NCBI GenBank assembly: GCA_910583785.1
Contig: CAJTZK010000012.1
Location: 27,603-91,602, forward strand
Reading direction: 5' to 3'
Source of the DNA: an uncultured Oscillibacter sp.
GTDB taxonomy: Bacteria > Bacillota > Clostridia > Oscillospirales > Oscillospiraceae
DNA: 64,000 nucleotides
Shown: positions 41,748 through 49,623 of the stretch, piece after piece
How the letters are laid out: every line of letters begins with the position of its first letter
Position numbering within the stretch: position 1 is the stretch's first letter
Made by a program: the position numbers and the translations under genes
Notes under the pieces: generated by a model
Told to the model about the DNA's origin: nothing
The model's database searches: none
The model's input: only the letters and a program-made list of their open reading frames with translations

Positions 41748-43118
41748 ATGACAACCGGACAGCGTGTGGCCCAAAAGCGGAAAGAGCTCGGCCTCTCCCA
41801 GGAGGCCCTGGGGGAGAAGCTGGGCGTGTCCCGGCAGTCCATTTACAAGTGGGAGTCCGACAGCGCCCTGCCGGAGGTGGAGAAGCTGGTGGCCCTCAGC
41901 CGCCTGTTCGGCGTGTCCGTGGGGTGGCTGCTGGGCGTGGAGGAGGAAGCCGCCCCGGGGGGCCGGGAGCTGGGCAAGGAGCAGTTGGCCCTGGTGGAAG
42001 AGATCGCCGCCCGGTACGCGCCAAGGCCCCGGCTGTCCGGGCACCGGAGGGAGGTGGTGAAGATGTCCGCCGTCACGGCGGCGGTGTGCTTATGCCTGGT
42101 GCTCTGGGGCTTTTACCAGAGGCTGGAGGACCTGACCCGGAATTACTCCTATCTGCAAACCGCCATCATCCAGGTGGAGACCGGGGTAAACAGCCAGATC
42201 GACGGCGTCTCCGGCCGGGTGGAGGAGCTCCTGCGGGAGCAGAACGCCGTCACCGCCGACTACGCCACGACGCTGGCAGACGTGGACCCCTCCGCCAGCC
42301 AGGCCTTTTTCCAGGCCCGCGCCGTGCCCAAAAACTATGTGGAGGGCATGACGGCGGAGTTCTACGCCAGGAAGGGGAGCGGCTACCAGGCCCCTGCCGT
42401 CCAGGCGGAGCAGAAGGAGGGCCAGAGGTTCACGGCGGATTTGAAGTGCGGCCTGGCGGAGGACATCGCCATCAGCGTGGCCTTCCTCTATCCCGACGGG
42501 ACCCGGCAGACCCAGGTGCTGGACCATTATACGGGGCTCTATGGCCAGACCTTCCCGGCGGTCCGGGTGGACTATGCCCTGGGCTATAAGCCCGTGGAAA
42601 ACGGGACCTTTGCCCTGGTGGAGGCGAAGGGGACCAGGGAAGAGTGCGGGCACCTGGACTGGAGCCCGATGGGGACCCAGCCGGGAGTTCCGGAATTGCC
42701 CCAGGCGGAACTGGAAAGCGTCCGGGTGGGCCTGTTCCAGAACAAGAAGCTGGTGGACTGGGCGGTGTTCACTGTGACGCCGGGGGTGATAGAGGAGGAG
42801 GCCGCCGTCCTCACCGGAGAGCAGTGGAAGGCCCTGGACAAGCTCCGGCAGAACGGCGGGGGCGGCGCCAGTGGCCACCAGTGGCTTAATTTCTGCTTTG
42901 CGCCCCAAGATGTTCCGGCGGAGGCCGGGGATGTGTTCCAGGTGGCGGCGGTTCTGCGGGACGTCTATGGCCGCACGGCGGTCCGGTCCGGCGGGGCCTT
43001 CGGCCTGGACGGGGGCTGGAAGGAGCTGGCCAACCTGGACGCGGTTCCTTCGGACGCCTACCCCGGCGGCTGGATGCTGGAAGACGGGTCCTCCATCTGC
43101 TCCTATATTCCCGCGTAA
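41748..43118 (+). CDS. Membrane-anchored XRE protein with extracytoplasmic domain
   Basis: 456 residues. N-terminal HTH (QRVAQKRKELGLSQEALGEK, SRQSIYKWESDSALPEVEKL), a linker, one membrane helix at about 104-121, a short coiled coil (to ~165) and a ~280-residue domain predicted outside the cell (FTADLKCGLAEDIAISVAFL etc.). The design suggests a one-protein signal receiver that binds DNA from the membrane. AAAGGAGG lies 9 bases before the ATG. The outer domain is not one I recognise. Confidence 0.8.
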   Translation: MTTGQRVAQKRKELGLSQEALGEKLGVSRQSIYKWESDSALPEVEKLVALSRLFGVSVGWLLGVEEEAAPGGRELGKEQLALVEEIAARYAPRPRLSGHRREVVKMSAVTAAVCLCLVLWGFYQRLEDLTRNYSYLQTAIIQVETGVNSQIDGVSGRVEELLREQNAVTADYATTLADVDPSASQAFFQARAVPKNYVEGMTAEFYARKGSGYQAPAVQAEQKEGQRFTADLKCGLAEDIAISVAFLYPDGTRQTQVLDHYTGLYGQTFPAVRVDYALGYKPVENGTFALVEAKGTREECGHLDWSPMGTQPGVPELPQAELESVRVGLFQNKKLVDWAVFTVTPGVIEEEAAVLTGEQWKALDKLRQNGGGGASGHQWLNFCFAPQDVPAEAGDVFQVAAVLRDVYGRTAVRSGGAFGLDGGWKELANLDAVPSDAYPGGWMLEDGSSICSYIPA

Positions 43119-43120
43119 CG

Positions 43121-43153
43121 AAAAACGGGACTGCTTTTGCAGTCCCGTTTTTT
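43121..43153. terminator. Bidirectional terminator between XRE-TM gene and guaD
   Basis: Stem AAAAACGGGACTGC/GCAGTCCCGTTTTTT, loop TTTT. Confidence 0.9.
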
Positions 43154-43156
43154 GGC

Positions 43157-44425
43157 TCAGCTGGCGGAGAAAACCTTGCGGCCTTCGCTCCAGACCGCCC
43201 GGATGGCGTCCCGCTGCCTCCGGTAGACGCAGCGCTCCAGCCGCTCCTGGGCCGTCAGGGGGTGGGGCTGGGGAAGATCCCCGTCCTCCAGCACGATGGC
43301 GTGGAGGCTGTTCCCCGGGGCAAAGCCCGGCTGCTCCCCAAAGAAGGCCGCCCCGGCGGAGGTCCCCAAATACCAGCCCTCCGCCACGGTGAGGAAATCC
43401 GTGTTCCAGCCGTCCAGAATCCGCCGGGCCTTGGAGGCCCGGATGGAGGCCGCCACCACGTCGAACATGCCCAGGTGGTCCCCCCCGGCGATGTCGCTGC
43501 CCAGGGCCACCTTCAGCCCCTCGTCCAACATCACCCGCACCGGGGCCGTGCCGGAGCAGATGTTCTGGTTGGAGTCCGCGCAGTGGACCACGGTGACCCC
43601 GGCCTCCCGCATGGCTGCCCGCTCCCGTTCGCCGGACCAGACGCAATGGGCCATGAGGGTCCGGCTGTTCCAGAGGCCGTATTTCGCGTAGGTTTCCCAA
43701 TACTGTCCGCAATCAGGGTGCAGTTCCTTTACCCACTGGATTTCCCCGGTGTTCTCCGACAGGTGGGACTGGACCGGGAGGCCCCGCTCCGCCGCCAGCT
43801 TTCCCAGGAAGTCCATCAATTCGTTGGTGCAGGAGGGGGTGAACCGGGGGGTGAGGATGGGCTTGACGTGCCGGAAGTCCTGGCACTCCTCCAGCCAGCG
43901 GAGGGTTTCCCGCTTGGATTCCTCCGTCTCCTCCTGGAGGGCGGGGATGCCGTTGCGGTCCATGTTCACCTTGCCCACGTACCCGGTGACCCCGGCTTTT
44001 TCCAGCTCCTCCATCAAAACCAGCGTGGCCTCCCGGTGGAGGGAAGAGAACATGCACACCCGTGTGGTCCCGTTTTCAATGAGTTCCCGGGCCAGCTTTT
44101 GATAGGTCTCCCGGGCGTAGCCCGGGTCGGCAAAGCGGGCCTCGGTGGGGAAGGTGTAGGTATCCAGCCAGTCCAGCAGGGGTAGGTCCATGCCCATGCC
44201 CAGCATGGCATACTGGGGGGCGTGGAGATGGAGGTCCGCGAAGGACTGGAGGATCAGGGCGTCCCCGTAGTCCTCCACCGCCGCCCCGGCGTACCGCTCC
44301 GGCAGGGCGGGAAAGACCCCGATGATGTTGCCGTCCTCCGCCACCAGATAGCCGTTTTCCGTGACGTCCAGCTTCCCCAGGGCCGGAGCGGAAACCACCG
44401 TGCCCTTTAAAATGGTAATCGACAT
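43157..44425 (-). CDS. guaD: Guanine deaminase
   Basis: 422 residues, amidohydrolase superfamily; converts guanine to xanthine. Zinc ligands LQSFADLHLHAPQYA, QSHLSENTGEI, LMAHCVW and GSDIAGGDH. PRFTPSC is typical of guanine deaminases. GAGGGG is 8 bases before the ATG. A purine riboswitch and terminator lie in its 5' leader, linking expression to purine levels. With ssnA and ygfK it supports purine catabolism. Confidence 0.93.
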   Translation of the reverse strand: MSITILKGTVVSAPALGKLDVTENGYLVAEDGNIIGVFPALPERYAGAAVEDYGDALILQSFADLHLHAPQYAMLGMGMDLPLLDWLDTYTFPTEARFADPGYARETYQKLARELIENGTTRVCMFSSLHREATLVLMEELEKAGVTGYVGKVNMDRNGIPALQEETEESKRETLRWLEECQDFRHVKPILTPRFTPSCTNELMDFLGKLAAERGLPVQSHLSENTGEIQWVKELHPDCGQYWETYAKYGLWNSRTLMAHCVWSGERERAAMREAGVTVVHCADSNQNICSGTAPVRVMLDEGLKVALGSDIAGGDHLGMFDVVAASIRASKARRILDGWNTDFLTVAEGWYLGTSAGAAFFGEQPGFAPGNSLHAIVLEDGDLPQPHPLTAQERLERCVYRRQRDAIRAVWSEGRKVFSAS

Positions 44426-44455
44426 GCCAACAACCCCTCTTCTAATTTGCCGGTA

Positions 44456-44490
44456 CAAAAACAAAAAGGACGCCTGCGCGGGCAGGGGGA
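44456..44490 (-). terminator. Riboswitch-linked terminator before guaD
   Basis: Minus strand CCTGC-CCGC-GCAGG, then CGTCCTTTTTGTTTTT, between aptamer and ribosome site; likely the expression platform. Confidence 0.7.
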
Positions 44491-44510
44491 TTCCCCCCCT
44501 CCGTACAGAC

Positions 44511-44574
44511 ACCCATAGAGAAGCCTTCGGCGGCTTCGTAGAAACGCCCGCGCCATACAGCGGGCTTATATGAG
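44511..44574 (-). promoter_or_regulatory. Purine (guanine-class) riboswitch
   Basis: On the minus strand the aptamer core is nearly that of the xpt switch: CTCATATAAG, loop TGTATGG, GTTTCTACG, stem GAAGCC/GGCTTC with a GCCGAA loop, and CTATGGGT. The discriminating base before TATGG is C, as in guanine/hypoxanthine switches. Two loop positions differ from consensus (see findings). Confidence 0.85.
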
Positions 44575-44602
44575 GCCCTTCGCCTTGTATCCAGTTGCGT
44601 AT

Positions 44603-44631
44603 AGTATACCATGTCCTTCGGAGGAAAGCAA
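44603..44631 (-). promoter_or_regulatory. Promoter of the guaD transcript
   Basis: Minus strand TTGCTT, 17 bp, TATACT; the transcript would start ~20 nt before the aptamer. Confidence 0.75.
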
Positions 44632-44714
44632 GCACCATTTCTGACCTCTCCGCTTATACTGGCATACGGGCGGCCCGGGACCCATGCGCCGCCCGAATCA
44701 AGAATAAGGCGTTG

Positions 44715-45482
44715 ATGTGTATGCTGCGGTCTCTTGGCTGGGCCGCCCTGGGCACGGGGTTCACCTTTTTGATGACCACCCTGGGCGCCGCCATGGTATT
44801 TTTCCTCTCCGGGGAGCCCAAACCCCGGTTTCAAAAGGCGATGCTGGGCTTTGCCGCCGGGGTAATGACGGCGGCCTCCGTGTGGAGCCTGCTCCTGCCC
44901 GCCATCGACCAGGCGTCGGAGGAGGGGAAGGTCCCCGGCTGGCTTCCGGCGGCGGCGGGGATGCTGCTGGGGGTGGTGTTCCTGGCGGCGCTGGACGGCC
45001 TGCTGCCCCGTTTGCGGCGGGAGAGGGAGGTCAATGACGCCTGGCGGCAGAACACCCTTCTCATGACGGCCATCACCCTACATAACGTGCCGGAGGGCAT
45101 GGCGGTGGGCCTGGCCTTCGCCCTGGCGGCGGCGGGGGAGGGAGCCGCCGGGGCCATGGCCCTGGCCCTGGGCATCGGCATCCAGAATTTCCCGGAGGGG
45201 GCGGCGGTGGCCCTGCCCCTGCGGCAGGAGGGCCGGGGGCGGCTGAGGGCCTTTACCGGCGGGATGCTGTCCGGGGCGGTGGAGCCGGTATTCGGCATCC
45301 TGGTGGTGCTGATTGCCGCCTGGGCCCACCCTATGATGCCCTGGCTTTTGAGCTTTGCCGCCGGGGCGATGCTGTACGTGGTGGTGGAGGAGCTGGTGCC
45401 CCAGGCCCACAGCCGGGCGGGGACCTGCGGGTTTGTCGGCGGGTTCCTGATTATGATGGTGCTGGACGTGGCGCTGGGGTGA
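44715..45482 (+). CDS. ZIP family metal transporter
   Basis: 255 residues, eight helices. ZIP signatures ITLHNVPEGMAVGLAF and GIGIQNFPEGAAVALPL form the binuclear metal centre; a charged loop (LPRLRREREVNDAWRQN) precedes them. Imports zinc, manganese or iron. The start is uncertain: ATG at 44715 or 44721, both with a weak AAGGCG site; a longer frame back to 44595 is unlikely because the extension overlaps the guaD promoter. Confidence 0.88.
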   Translation: MCMLRSLGWAALGTGFTFLMTTLGAAMVFFLSGEPKPRFQKAMLGFAAGVMTAASVWSLLLPAIDQASEEGKVPGWLPAAAGMLLGVVFLAALDGLLPRLRREREVNDAWRQNTLLMTAITLHNVPEGMAVGLAFALAAAGEGAAGAMALALGIGIQNFPEGAAVALPLRQEGRGRLRAFTGGMLSGAVEPVFGILVVLIAAWAHPMMPWLLSFAAGAMLYVVVEELVPQAHSRAGTCGFVGGFLIMMVLDVALG

Positions 45483-45517
45483 AAAACGCGGCGGTTTTAA
45501 AACCGCCGCGTTTTACT
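45483..45517. terminator. Bidirectional terminator between ZIP gene and small zinc-ribbon gene
   Basis: Perfect 16-bp inverted repeat AAAACGCGGCGGTTTT facing its complement, directly after the ZIP stop and overlapping the end of the convergent small gene. Confidence 0.85.
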
Positions 45518-45692
45518 TCTTCTTCCGGTGCCGCAGGTCATAGAGGAACTTTAGGGTGCGTTCTCCCTCTACCACCCGGCAGAACTTCCCGCAGCCCTCG
45601 CAGAGGTCCCGTCCGTTGGACAGAACGTAGTCCCGCTCTGTCTTGCGGGTGCGGTGCATCCGGTTCCAGCAGTCTAAACAAAATTCAGCCAT
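45513..45692 (-). CDS. Small four-cysteine zinc-ribbon-like protein
   Basis: 59 residues: AEFCLDCWNRMHRT...GRDLCEGCGKFCRVV, two CxxC knuckles likely binding zinc, then a basic tail (LRHRKKK). GAGGTG is 9 bases before the ATG. Own promoter upstream. Function unknown. Confidence 0.75.
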   Translation of the reverse strand: MAEFCLDCWNRMHRTRKTERDYVLSNGRDLCEGCGKFCRVVEGERTLKFLYDLRHRKKK

Positions 45693-45729
45693 TTTTGAAT
45701 TCACCTCAATTTTAATTATCTTTACAATA

Positions 45730-45759
45730 ATATTACGCCTCTGCACATGATAATGTCAA
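45730..45759 (-). promoter_or_regulatory. Promoter of the four-cysteine protein
   Basis: Minus strand TTGACA, 18 bp, TAATAT. Confidence 0.7.
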
Positions 45760-45800
45760 GCAGAAAATACTCATCTTTACAATAAAGGCTTGGACAGTTC

Positions 45801-46052
45801 ATGAAGCTATATGATTATCATGGCAGATATAATTGCTCAGGCGAGCGCATCCGGGAACAGAGGAAAGCGCCCCATCTTTCACAGGAGCAATTGGCCGCGA
45901 AAATGCAATTGGCTGGGTTGGATGTTAGCCAGCACATGATTAGCCGAATTGAGACGGGGCTGAGAATTGTGCCGGATTTTGAGATCCCCTTTTTCGCCGA
46001 CGCCCTGGGCGTGTCGCCGCTTTGGCTGTTGGAAAGGGAAGACAACGAATGA
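45801..46052 (+). CDS. XRE-family HTH protein A
   Basis: 83 residues; HTH region GERIREQRKAPHLSQEQLAA ... DVSQHMISRIETGLRIVPDF. Base composition is clearly less GC-rich than its neighbours, suggesting acquisition. Weak ribosome site (AAAGG ~12 bases upstream). Overlaps the next HTH gene by 4 bp. Confidence 0.7.
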   Translation: MKLYDYHGRYNCSGERIREQRKAPHLSQEQLAAKMQLAGLDVSQHMISRIETGLRIVPDFEIPFFADALGVSPLWLLEREDNE

Positions 46053-46276
46053 TGGATTTCTGCGAGCGGATACGCGCTTTGCGGGAGGACCGGGATTTGA
46101 CCCAGACGTTTGTCGCGGAGCTGCTGCATGTGGGACAAAAAACCTACTCGGATTATGAACTTGGCAGGACCCGAATTCCTCTGGACAGCGTGATTATCCT
46201 GGCGAAGTACTACAATGTCAGTATGGACTATATCTGCGGTGTCTCAAATGAGTGCCGGCACTTTCCAAGAGCATAG
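46049..46276 (+). CDS. XRE-family HTH protein B
   Basis: 75 residues; HTH: RIRALREDRDLTQTFVAELL, VGQKTYSDYELGRTRIPLDS, ending NVSMDYICGVSN. Starts at ATGA overlap with protein A, so the two are co-translated. Not obviously phage-linked: no other phage genes nearby. Confidence 0.82.
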   Translation: MMDFCERIRALREDRDLTQTFVAELLHVGQKTYSDYELGRTRIPLDSVIILAKYYNVSMDYICGVSNECRHFPRA

Positions 46277-46312
46277 AAAAGACCGAAGGACCTGCATCCT
46301 CCGGTCTTTTTA
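46277..46312. terminator. Bidirectional terminator after HTH pair
   Basis: AAAGACCG...CGGTCTTT stem with an inner AAGGA/TCCT pair and flanking T-runs; serves HTH pair and the convergent zinc-ribbon gene. Confidence 0.75.
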
Positions 46313-46313
46313 T

Positions 46314-46745
46314 TCAGGTCTTCGCCTTGATCTCCGCCCCGCACTTGGGGCAGGTAATCACAATTTTCCCCTTGCCCGTGGGAACCCGGCAGATGGTCTT
46401 GCAGCTCTTGCAGGTAAAATACTTGTGCTCCTTGTCGGCGTGGCGGGCCCTGGCCCCGGCGCTGCGGTTTTTTACGCCGCAGTACCAGTTTACCCAACGC
46501 TGATTCTCCATCCGCCGCCGGGAGAGATTCTTGGAAAACGAGCGGAACAAAATCACAATCATCAAAAAGAGCAGCACGCTCTCCAGAATCCGCACGGCCA
46601 GCCCCTTCTTCATAAAAAAGCAGACGAGCTCCACCGCCCACAGGACCAGATACCCCCGGAACAGCGCCTGGTTCAGCTGGTCCCATCCGTTGCGCCCGTA
46701 CATAAAGCGGGCAATCGCGCCGCCGATTCTCTGGAAGATGCTCAT
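46314..46745 (-). CDS. Membrane protein with C-terminal zinc ribbon
   Basis: 143 residues. Two helices (about 28-48 and 52-70), a basic linker (RRRMENQRWVNWYCGVKNR) and a rubredoxin-like zinc ribbon (YFTCKSCKTICRVP...VITCPKCGAEI). AAGGAG is 9 bases before the ATG. Function unknown. Confidence 0.8.
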   Translation of the reverse strand: MSIFQRIGGAIARFMYGRNGWDQLNQALFRGYLVLWAVELVCFFMKKGLAVRILESVLLFLMIVILFRSFSKNLSRRRMENQRWVNWYCGVKNRSAGARARHADKEHKYFTCKSCKTICRVPTGKGKIVITCPKCGAEIKAKT

Positions 46746-46921
46746 ACCCTTGAACTCCTTTGCCGGTCCTGTCGTTTTCTGTTCCCTATATTCTACTCGC
46801 AACCAGGCGGACAAACAACCGCTTTGAGCGGAAATTTACAAAATGGTCATTTATTTTCCCCGGGGGCTGTGCTATATTTTAAAATTGTTAAAAAATATAA
46901 AGAAGGAAGTGCAAGCAAATC

Positions 46922-48805
46922 ATGGCAAAAAAACAGTTTAAGGCGGAGTCCAAGCGGCTCCTCGATCTGATGATCAACTCCATTTATACCCACAAGGAGA
47001 TTTTCCTCCGGGAAATCATCTCCAACGCCAGCGACGCCTGCGATAAGCTCTGCTACCAGGCCCTCACCGACAGCGCCTTGGGGATGGACCGGGGGGATTT
47101 CAAGATCGAGATCACCGTGGACAAGGACGCCCGGACCCTCACCGTCTCCGACAACGGAATCGGCATGGACAAGGCGGACCTGGAAAACAACCTGGGCATC
47201 ATCGCCTCCTCCGGCTCCTACAAGTTCAAGCAGGAGCTGGGAGAGGACGCCAAGGACACCGACGTCATCGGCCAGTTCGGCGTGGGCTTTTACTCCGCCT
47301 TCATGGTCTCGGACCAGATCACCGTGGTGACCCGGAAATACGGGGCGGAGAGCGGGTATAAATGGCAGTCCTCCGGGGCCGACGGCTACACCATCGCCGA
47401 ATGCGAAAAGGAAACCGTGGGCACGGATATCATCATGCACGTCAAGGCCGACACGGAGGACGAAAAATACGGCGAGTTCCTGGAAAACTGGAAGCTCCAG
47501 GAGCTGGTGCGGAAGTACTCCGACTATATCCGCTTCCCCATCCGCATGGAGGTCTCCAAAACCCGGAAGAAGGAGGACTCCCCGGAGGACAAGCCGGAGT
47601 ATGAGACTTATACCGAGGTGGAGACCCTGAACTCCATGGTGCCCATCTGGCAGCGGGCCAAGAGCGAGGTCACCGCCGAGGAGTACAACAAGTTCTACCG
47701 GGACAAGTTCCACGACTACGCCGACCCCCAGCGGGTGATTCCCGTCTCCGTGGAGGGCAGCGTCACCTACAAGGCCCTGCTCTTCGTCCCCGGGGCCGCG
47801 CCCTTCGACTACTACACCAAGGAGTTTGAAAAGGGGCTCCAGCTCTACTCCAACGGCGTGCTGATCATGGACAAATGCGCCGACCTTCTGCCGGAGCACT
47901 TCCGCTTCGTCCGGGGCGTGGTGGATTCCCCGGATTTGAGCCTGAACATCTCCCGGGAACTTCTCCAGCACGACCGGCAGCTGAAGGTCATCGCCGGGAA
48001 CCTGGAGAAAAAAATCAAGGCGGACCTGGCGAAGTTCCTGGCGGAGGACCGGGAGGGGTATCAGACCTTCTGGAAGAACTTCGGCCGCCAGCTGAAATAC
48101 GGCGTGGTGAACGAGTATGGCCGCCACAAGGATCTGCTCCAGGACCTGCTGCTGTTTTACTCCTCCACGGAGAAAAAGCCCGTCACCCTGGACGAGTATG
48201 TCTCCCGGATGAAGGAGGACCAGAAGTATATCTACTACGCCGCCGGGGAGACCGTGGACAAGATCGACAAGCTCCCCCAGACCGAGGGCCTGCGGGACGC
48301 GGGGACGGAGATCCTCTACTTCACCGAGGAGGTGGACGAGTTCTGCGCCCAGACTCTGCGGACCTACAAGGAGAAGGAGTTCCGCTCCGTGCTGGACCAG
48401 GAGATTGAAGAAGGGGCGGAGAAAAAGGCCGAGGAGGAGGCCGAGGCCCACAAGGGGACCTTCGACTTTGTGAAGGAGGCCCTGGGAGACAAGGTCAAGG
48501 AGGTCAAAGCCAGCGCCCGGCTGAAATCCCATCCCGTCTGCCTCACCGCCGGAGAGGGCCTGAGCTTCGAGATGGAGAAGTACTTCCAGGCCGTTCAGCC
48601 CGACGCGTCCATCAAGGCGGACCGGATTCTGGAGCTGAACGTGGAGCACCCCGCCTTCCAGGCCCTGGAGGCCGCCGTGGAGGTGGACCCGGAGAAGGCG
48701 AAAACCTACGCCGCCCTGCTGTATAACCAAGCGCTGCTGATTGCGGGACTGCCCCTGGAGGACCCCTCCGGCTATACCGATTTGGTGTGCGGGCTGATGA
48801 AGTGA
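46922..48805 (+). CDS. htpG: Chaperone HtpG (Hsp90)
   Basis: 627 residues. ATP-dependent chaperone. GHKL ATPase motifs EIISNASDACDKL, VSDNGIGMDKADLENNLGI, ASSGSYKFK and GQFGVGFYSAFMV; middle-domain ISRELLQHDRQLK. AAGGAAG precedes the start. Monocistronic; the visible promoter is a poor match (TATATT with a weak -35) and no CIRCE element was found. Confidence 0.96.
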   Translation: MAKKQFKAESKRLLDLMINSIYTHKEIFLREIISNASDACDKLCYQALTDSALGMDRGDFKIEITVDKDARTLTVSDNGIGMDKADLENNLGIIASSGSYKFKQELGEDAKDTDVIGQFGVGFYSAFMVSDQITVVTRKYGAESGYKWQSSGADGYTIAECEKETVGTDIIMHVKADTEDEKYGEFLENWKLQELVRKYSDYIRFPIRMEVSKTRKKEDSPEDKPEYETYTEVETLNSMVPIWQRAKSEVTAEEYNKFYRDKFHDYADPQRVIPVSVEGSVTYKALLFVPGAAPFDYYTKEFEKGLQLYSNGVLIMDKCADLLPEHFRFVRGVVDSPDLSLNISRELLQHDRQLKVIAGNLEKKIKADLAKFLAEDREGYQTFWKNFGRQLKYGVVNEYGRHKDLLQDLLLFYSSTEKKPVTLDEYVSRMKEDQKYIYYAAGETVDKIDKLPQTEGLRDAGTEILYFTEEVDEFCAQTLRTYKEKEFRSVLDQEIEEGAEKKAEEEAEAHKGTFDFVKEALGDKVKEVKASARLKSHPVCLTAGEGLSFEMEKYFQAVQPDASIKADRILELNVEHPAFQALEAAVEVDPEKAKTYAALLYNQALLIAGLPLEDPSGYTDLVCGLMK

Positions 48806-48811
48806 GCGTTT

Positions 48812-48839
48812 GCGCGCCCCGGCGGAAGCCGGGGCGCGC
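48812..48839 (+). terminator. GC-rich hairpin after htpG
   Basis: 12-bp stem GCGCGCCCCGGC/GCCGGGGCGCGC, GGAA loop; no T-run, so termination may be partial and allow the next small gene to be read. Confidence 0.55.
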
Positions 48840-48874
48840 CTGGTAAGAACACTTGGGTGGAAGAGGAGGCTGGC

Positions 48875-49024
48875 ATGACGGGAATCAAACTGGAGCTGCT
48901 GGGCATTGGCGTGATTCTGGCGGGCATCGCCATGAGCATACCTAGTTTTTACACCTATTATCTAGGAGCCGCCGGGCTGGCGGTTGTGGCCGGGGGATTT
49001 TTCTGGAAGGACAAGCGCCCGTAA
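48875..49024 (+). CDS. 49-residue two-helix membrane protein
   Basis: Reads MTGIKLELLGIGVILAGIAM, then a short loop and LGAAGLAVVAGGFFW ending KDKRP. GAGGAGG lies 5 bases before the ATG. It follows htpG and may be partly co-transcribed. No family recognised. Confidence 0.7.
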   Translation: MTGIKLELLGIGVILAGIAMSIPSFYTYYLGAAGLAVVAGGFFWKDKRP

Positions 49025-49066
49025 GCGCAGGCATTTCCAGGAGCCTCCGATGGGGAGAGGGTCTTT

Positions 49067-49153
49067 TGCAGGGGCGGATCGGTGTGTCCGCCCTTCTTCT
49101 GAGGCCGGGAGCCCGGGTATTCTCTTTATAAAGTGCGCGTCCGGACACGCCCC
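49067..49153 (+). repeat. Dispersed intergenic repeat copy
   Basis: TGCAGGGGCGGATCGGTGTG and TCCGCCC, a spacer, then CTCTTTATAAAGTGCGCGTC and CGGACACGCCCC. Confidence 0.65.
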
Positions 49154-49167
49154 GCCGCTTTGAATGC

Positions 49168-49300
49168 CTTGACAAACTGGCGTACTTGGGTATAATAGAG
49201 ACAGAAGGGCACTACTGTATGGCGGTTAGTCCCTTTCTATGCTAACTTTGAAAAGCTAGCCGTTCGGGGGCTGACCGGACGGCTAGCACGCTTTTGGGGC
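49168..49300 (+). ncRNA. Candidate small RNA
   Basis: Promoter TTGACA (49168-49173), 16 bp, TATAAT (49190-49195). About 55 nt further on is a strong hairpin GCTAGCCGTTCGG facing CCGGACGGCTAGC, then ACGCTTTTGG. No ORF between. Its 3' end converges with a small ORF on the other strand. Transcript ~100 nt. Confidence 0.5.
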
Positions 49301-49377
49301 GGTAAGCAGCATTACCAAAATAGTAATCACACACCCACCGCAAAACGCAGGATCTTTCTCCCGCGGTTCTTTCCCAT
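49280..49377 (-). CDS. Possible small membrane-peptide gene, frame-shifted
   Basis: After GGGGGAGG and 7 bases, ATG opens MGKNRGRKILRFAVGV and stops. The adjacent frame continues with a strongly hydrophobic VITILVMLLTAPKAC and stop. Joined, they would give a ~32-residue basic plus single-helix peptide, the usual form of a type I toxin. Either a frameshift has inactivated it or it is not a gene. Confidence 0.35.
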
Positions 49378-49623
49378 GCAACCACCTCCCCCGCTCTGGA
49401 TTTGTTCCTGGGTCATAACGGTGGACTAACCGCCTGTATACAGCAACGCTCCTTCTATCCCCCCTCGCGGGGGTATTTTTATGGTACACGCACCGTCGGT
49501 TTTCGTCAAATTCCCGGTCTTCCCAGCCGGGAGGACTTTTGGAAATATGACTGGAATTTACAGCCTGTCCGTGGTATACTGTATCTTACCCCAAAAATTC
49601 CCCAAGTTAGGAGTGTGAATCCC

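Larger units (their letters stand above)
49025..49623. other. 599-bp region with repeat, small RNA candidate and peptide ORF
   Basis: It contains the dispersed repeat (49067-49153), a promoter-to-terminator small RNA candidate on plus (49193-49300), a short ORF on minus (49330-49377), a T-rich hairpin at 49456-49482, and the uppP promoter (extended -10 TGGTATACT at 49571-49579). Nothing else was recognised. Confidence 0.5.

Noticed and set aside
46840..46921. CIRCE or other heat-shock operator before htpG
   Set aside because: No TTAGCACTC-N9-GAGTGCTAA-like dyad is present; only a weak promoter was seen.
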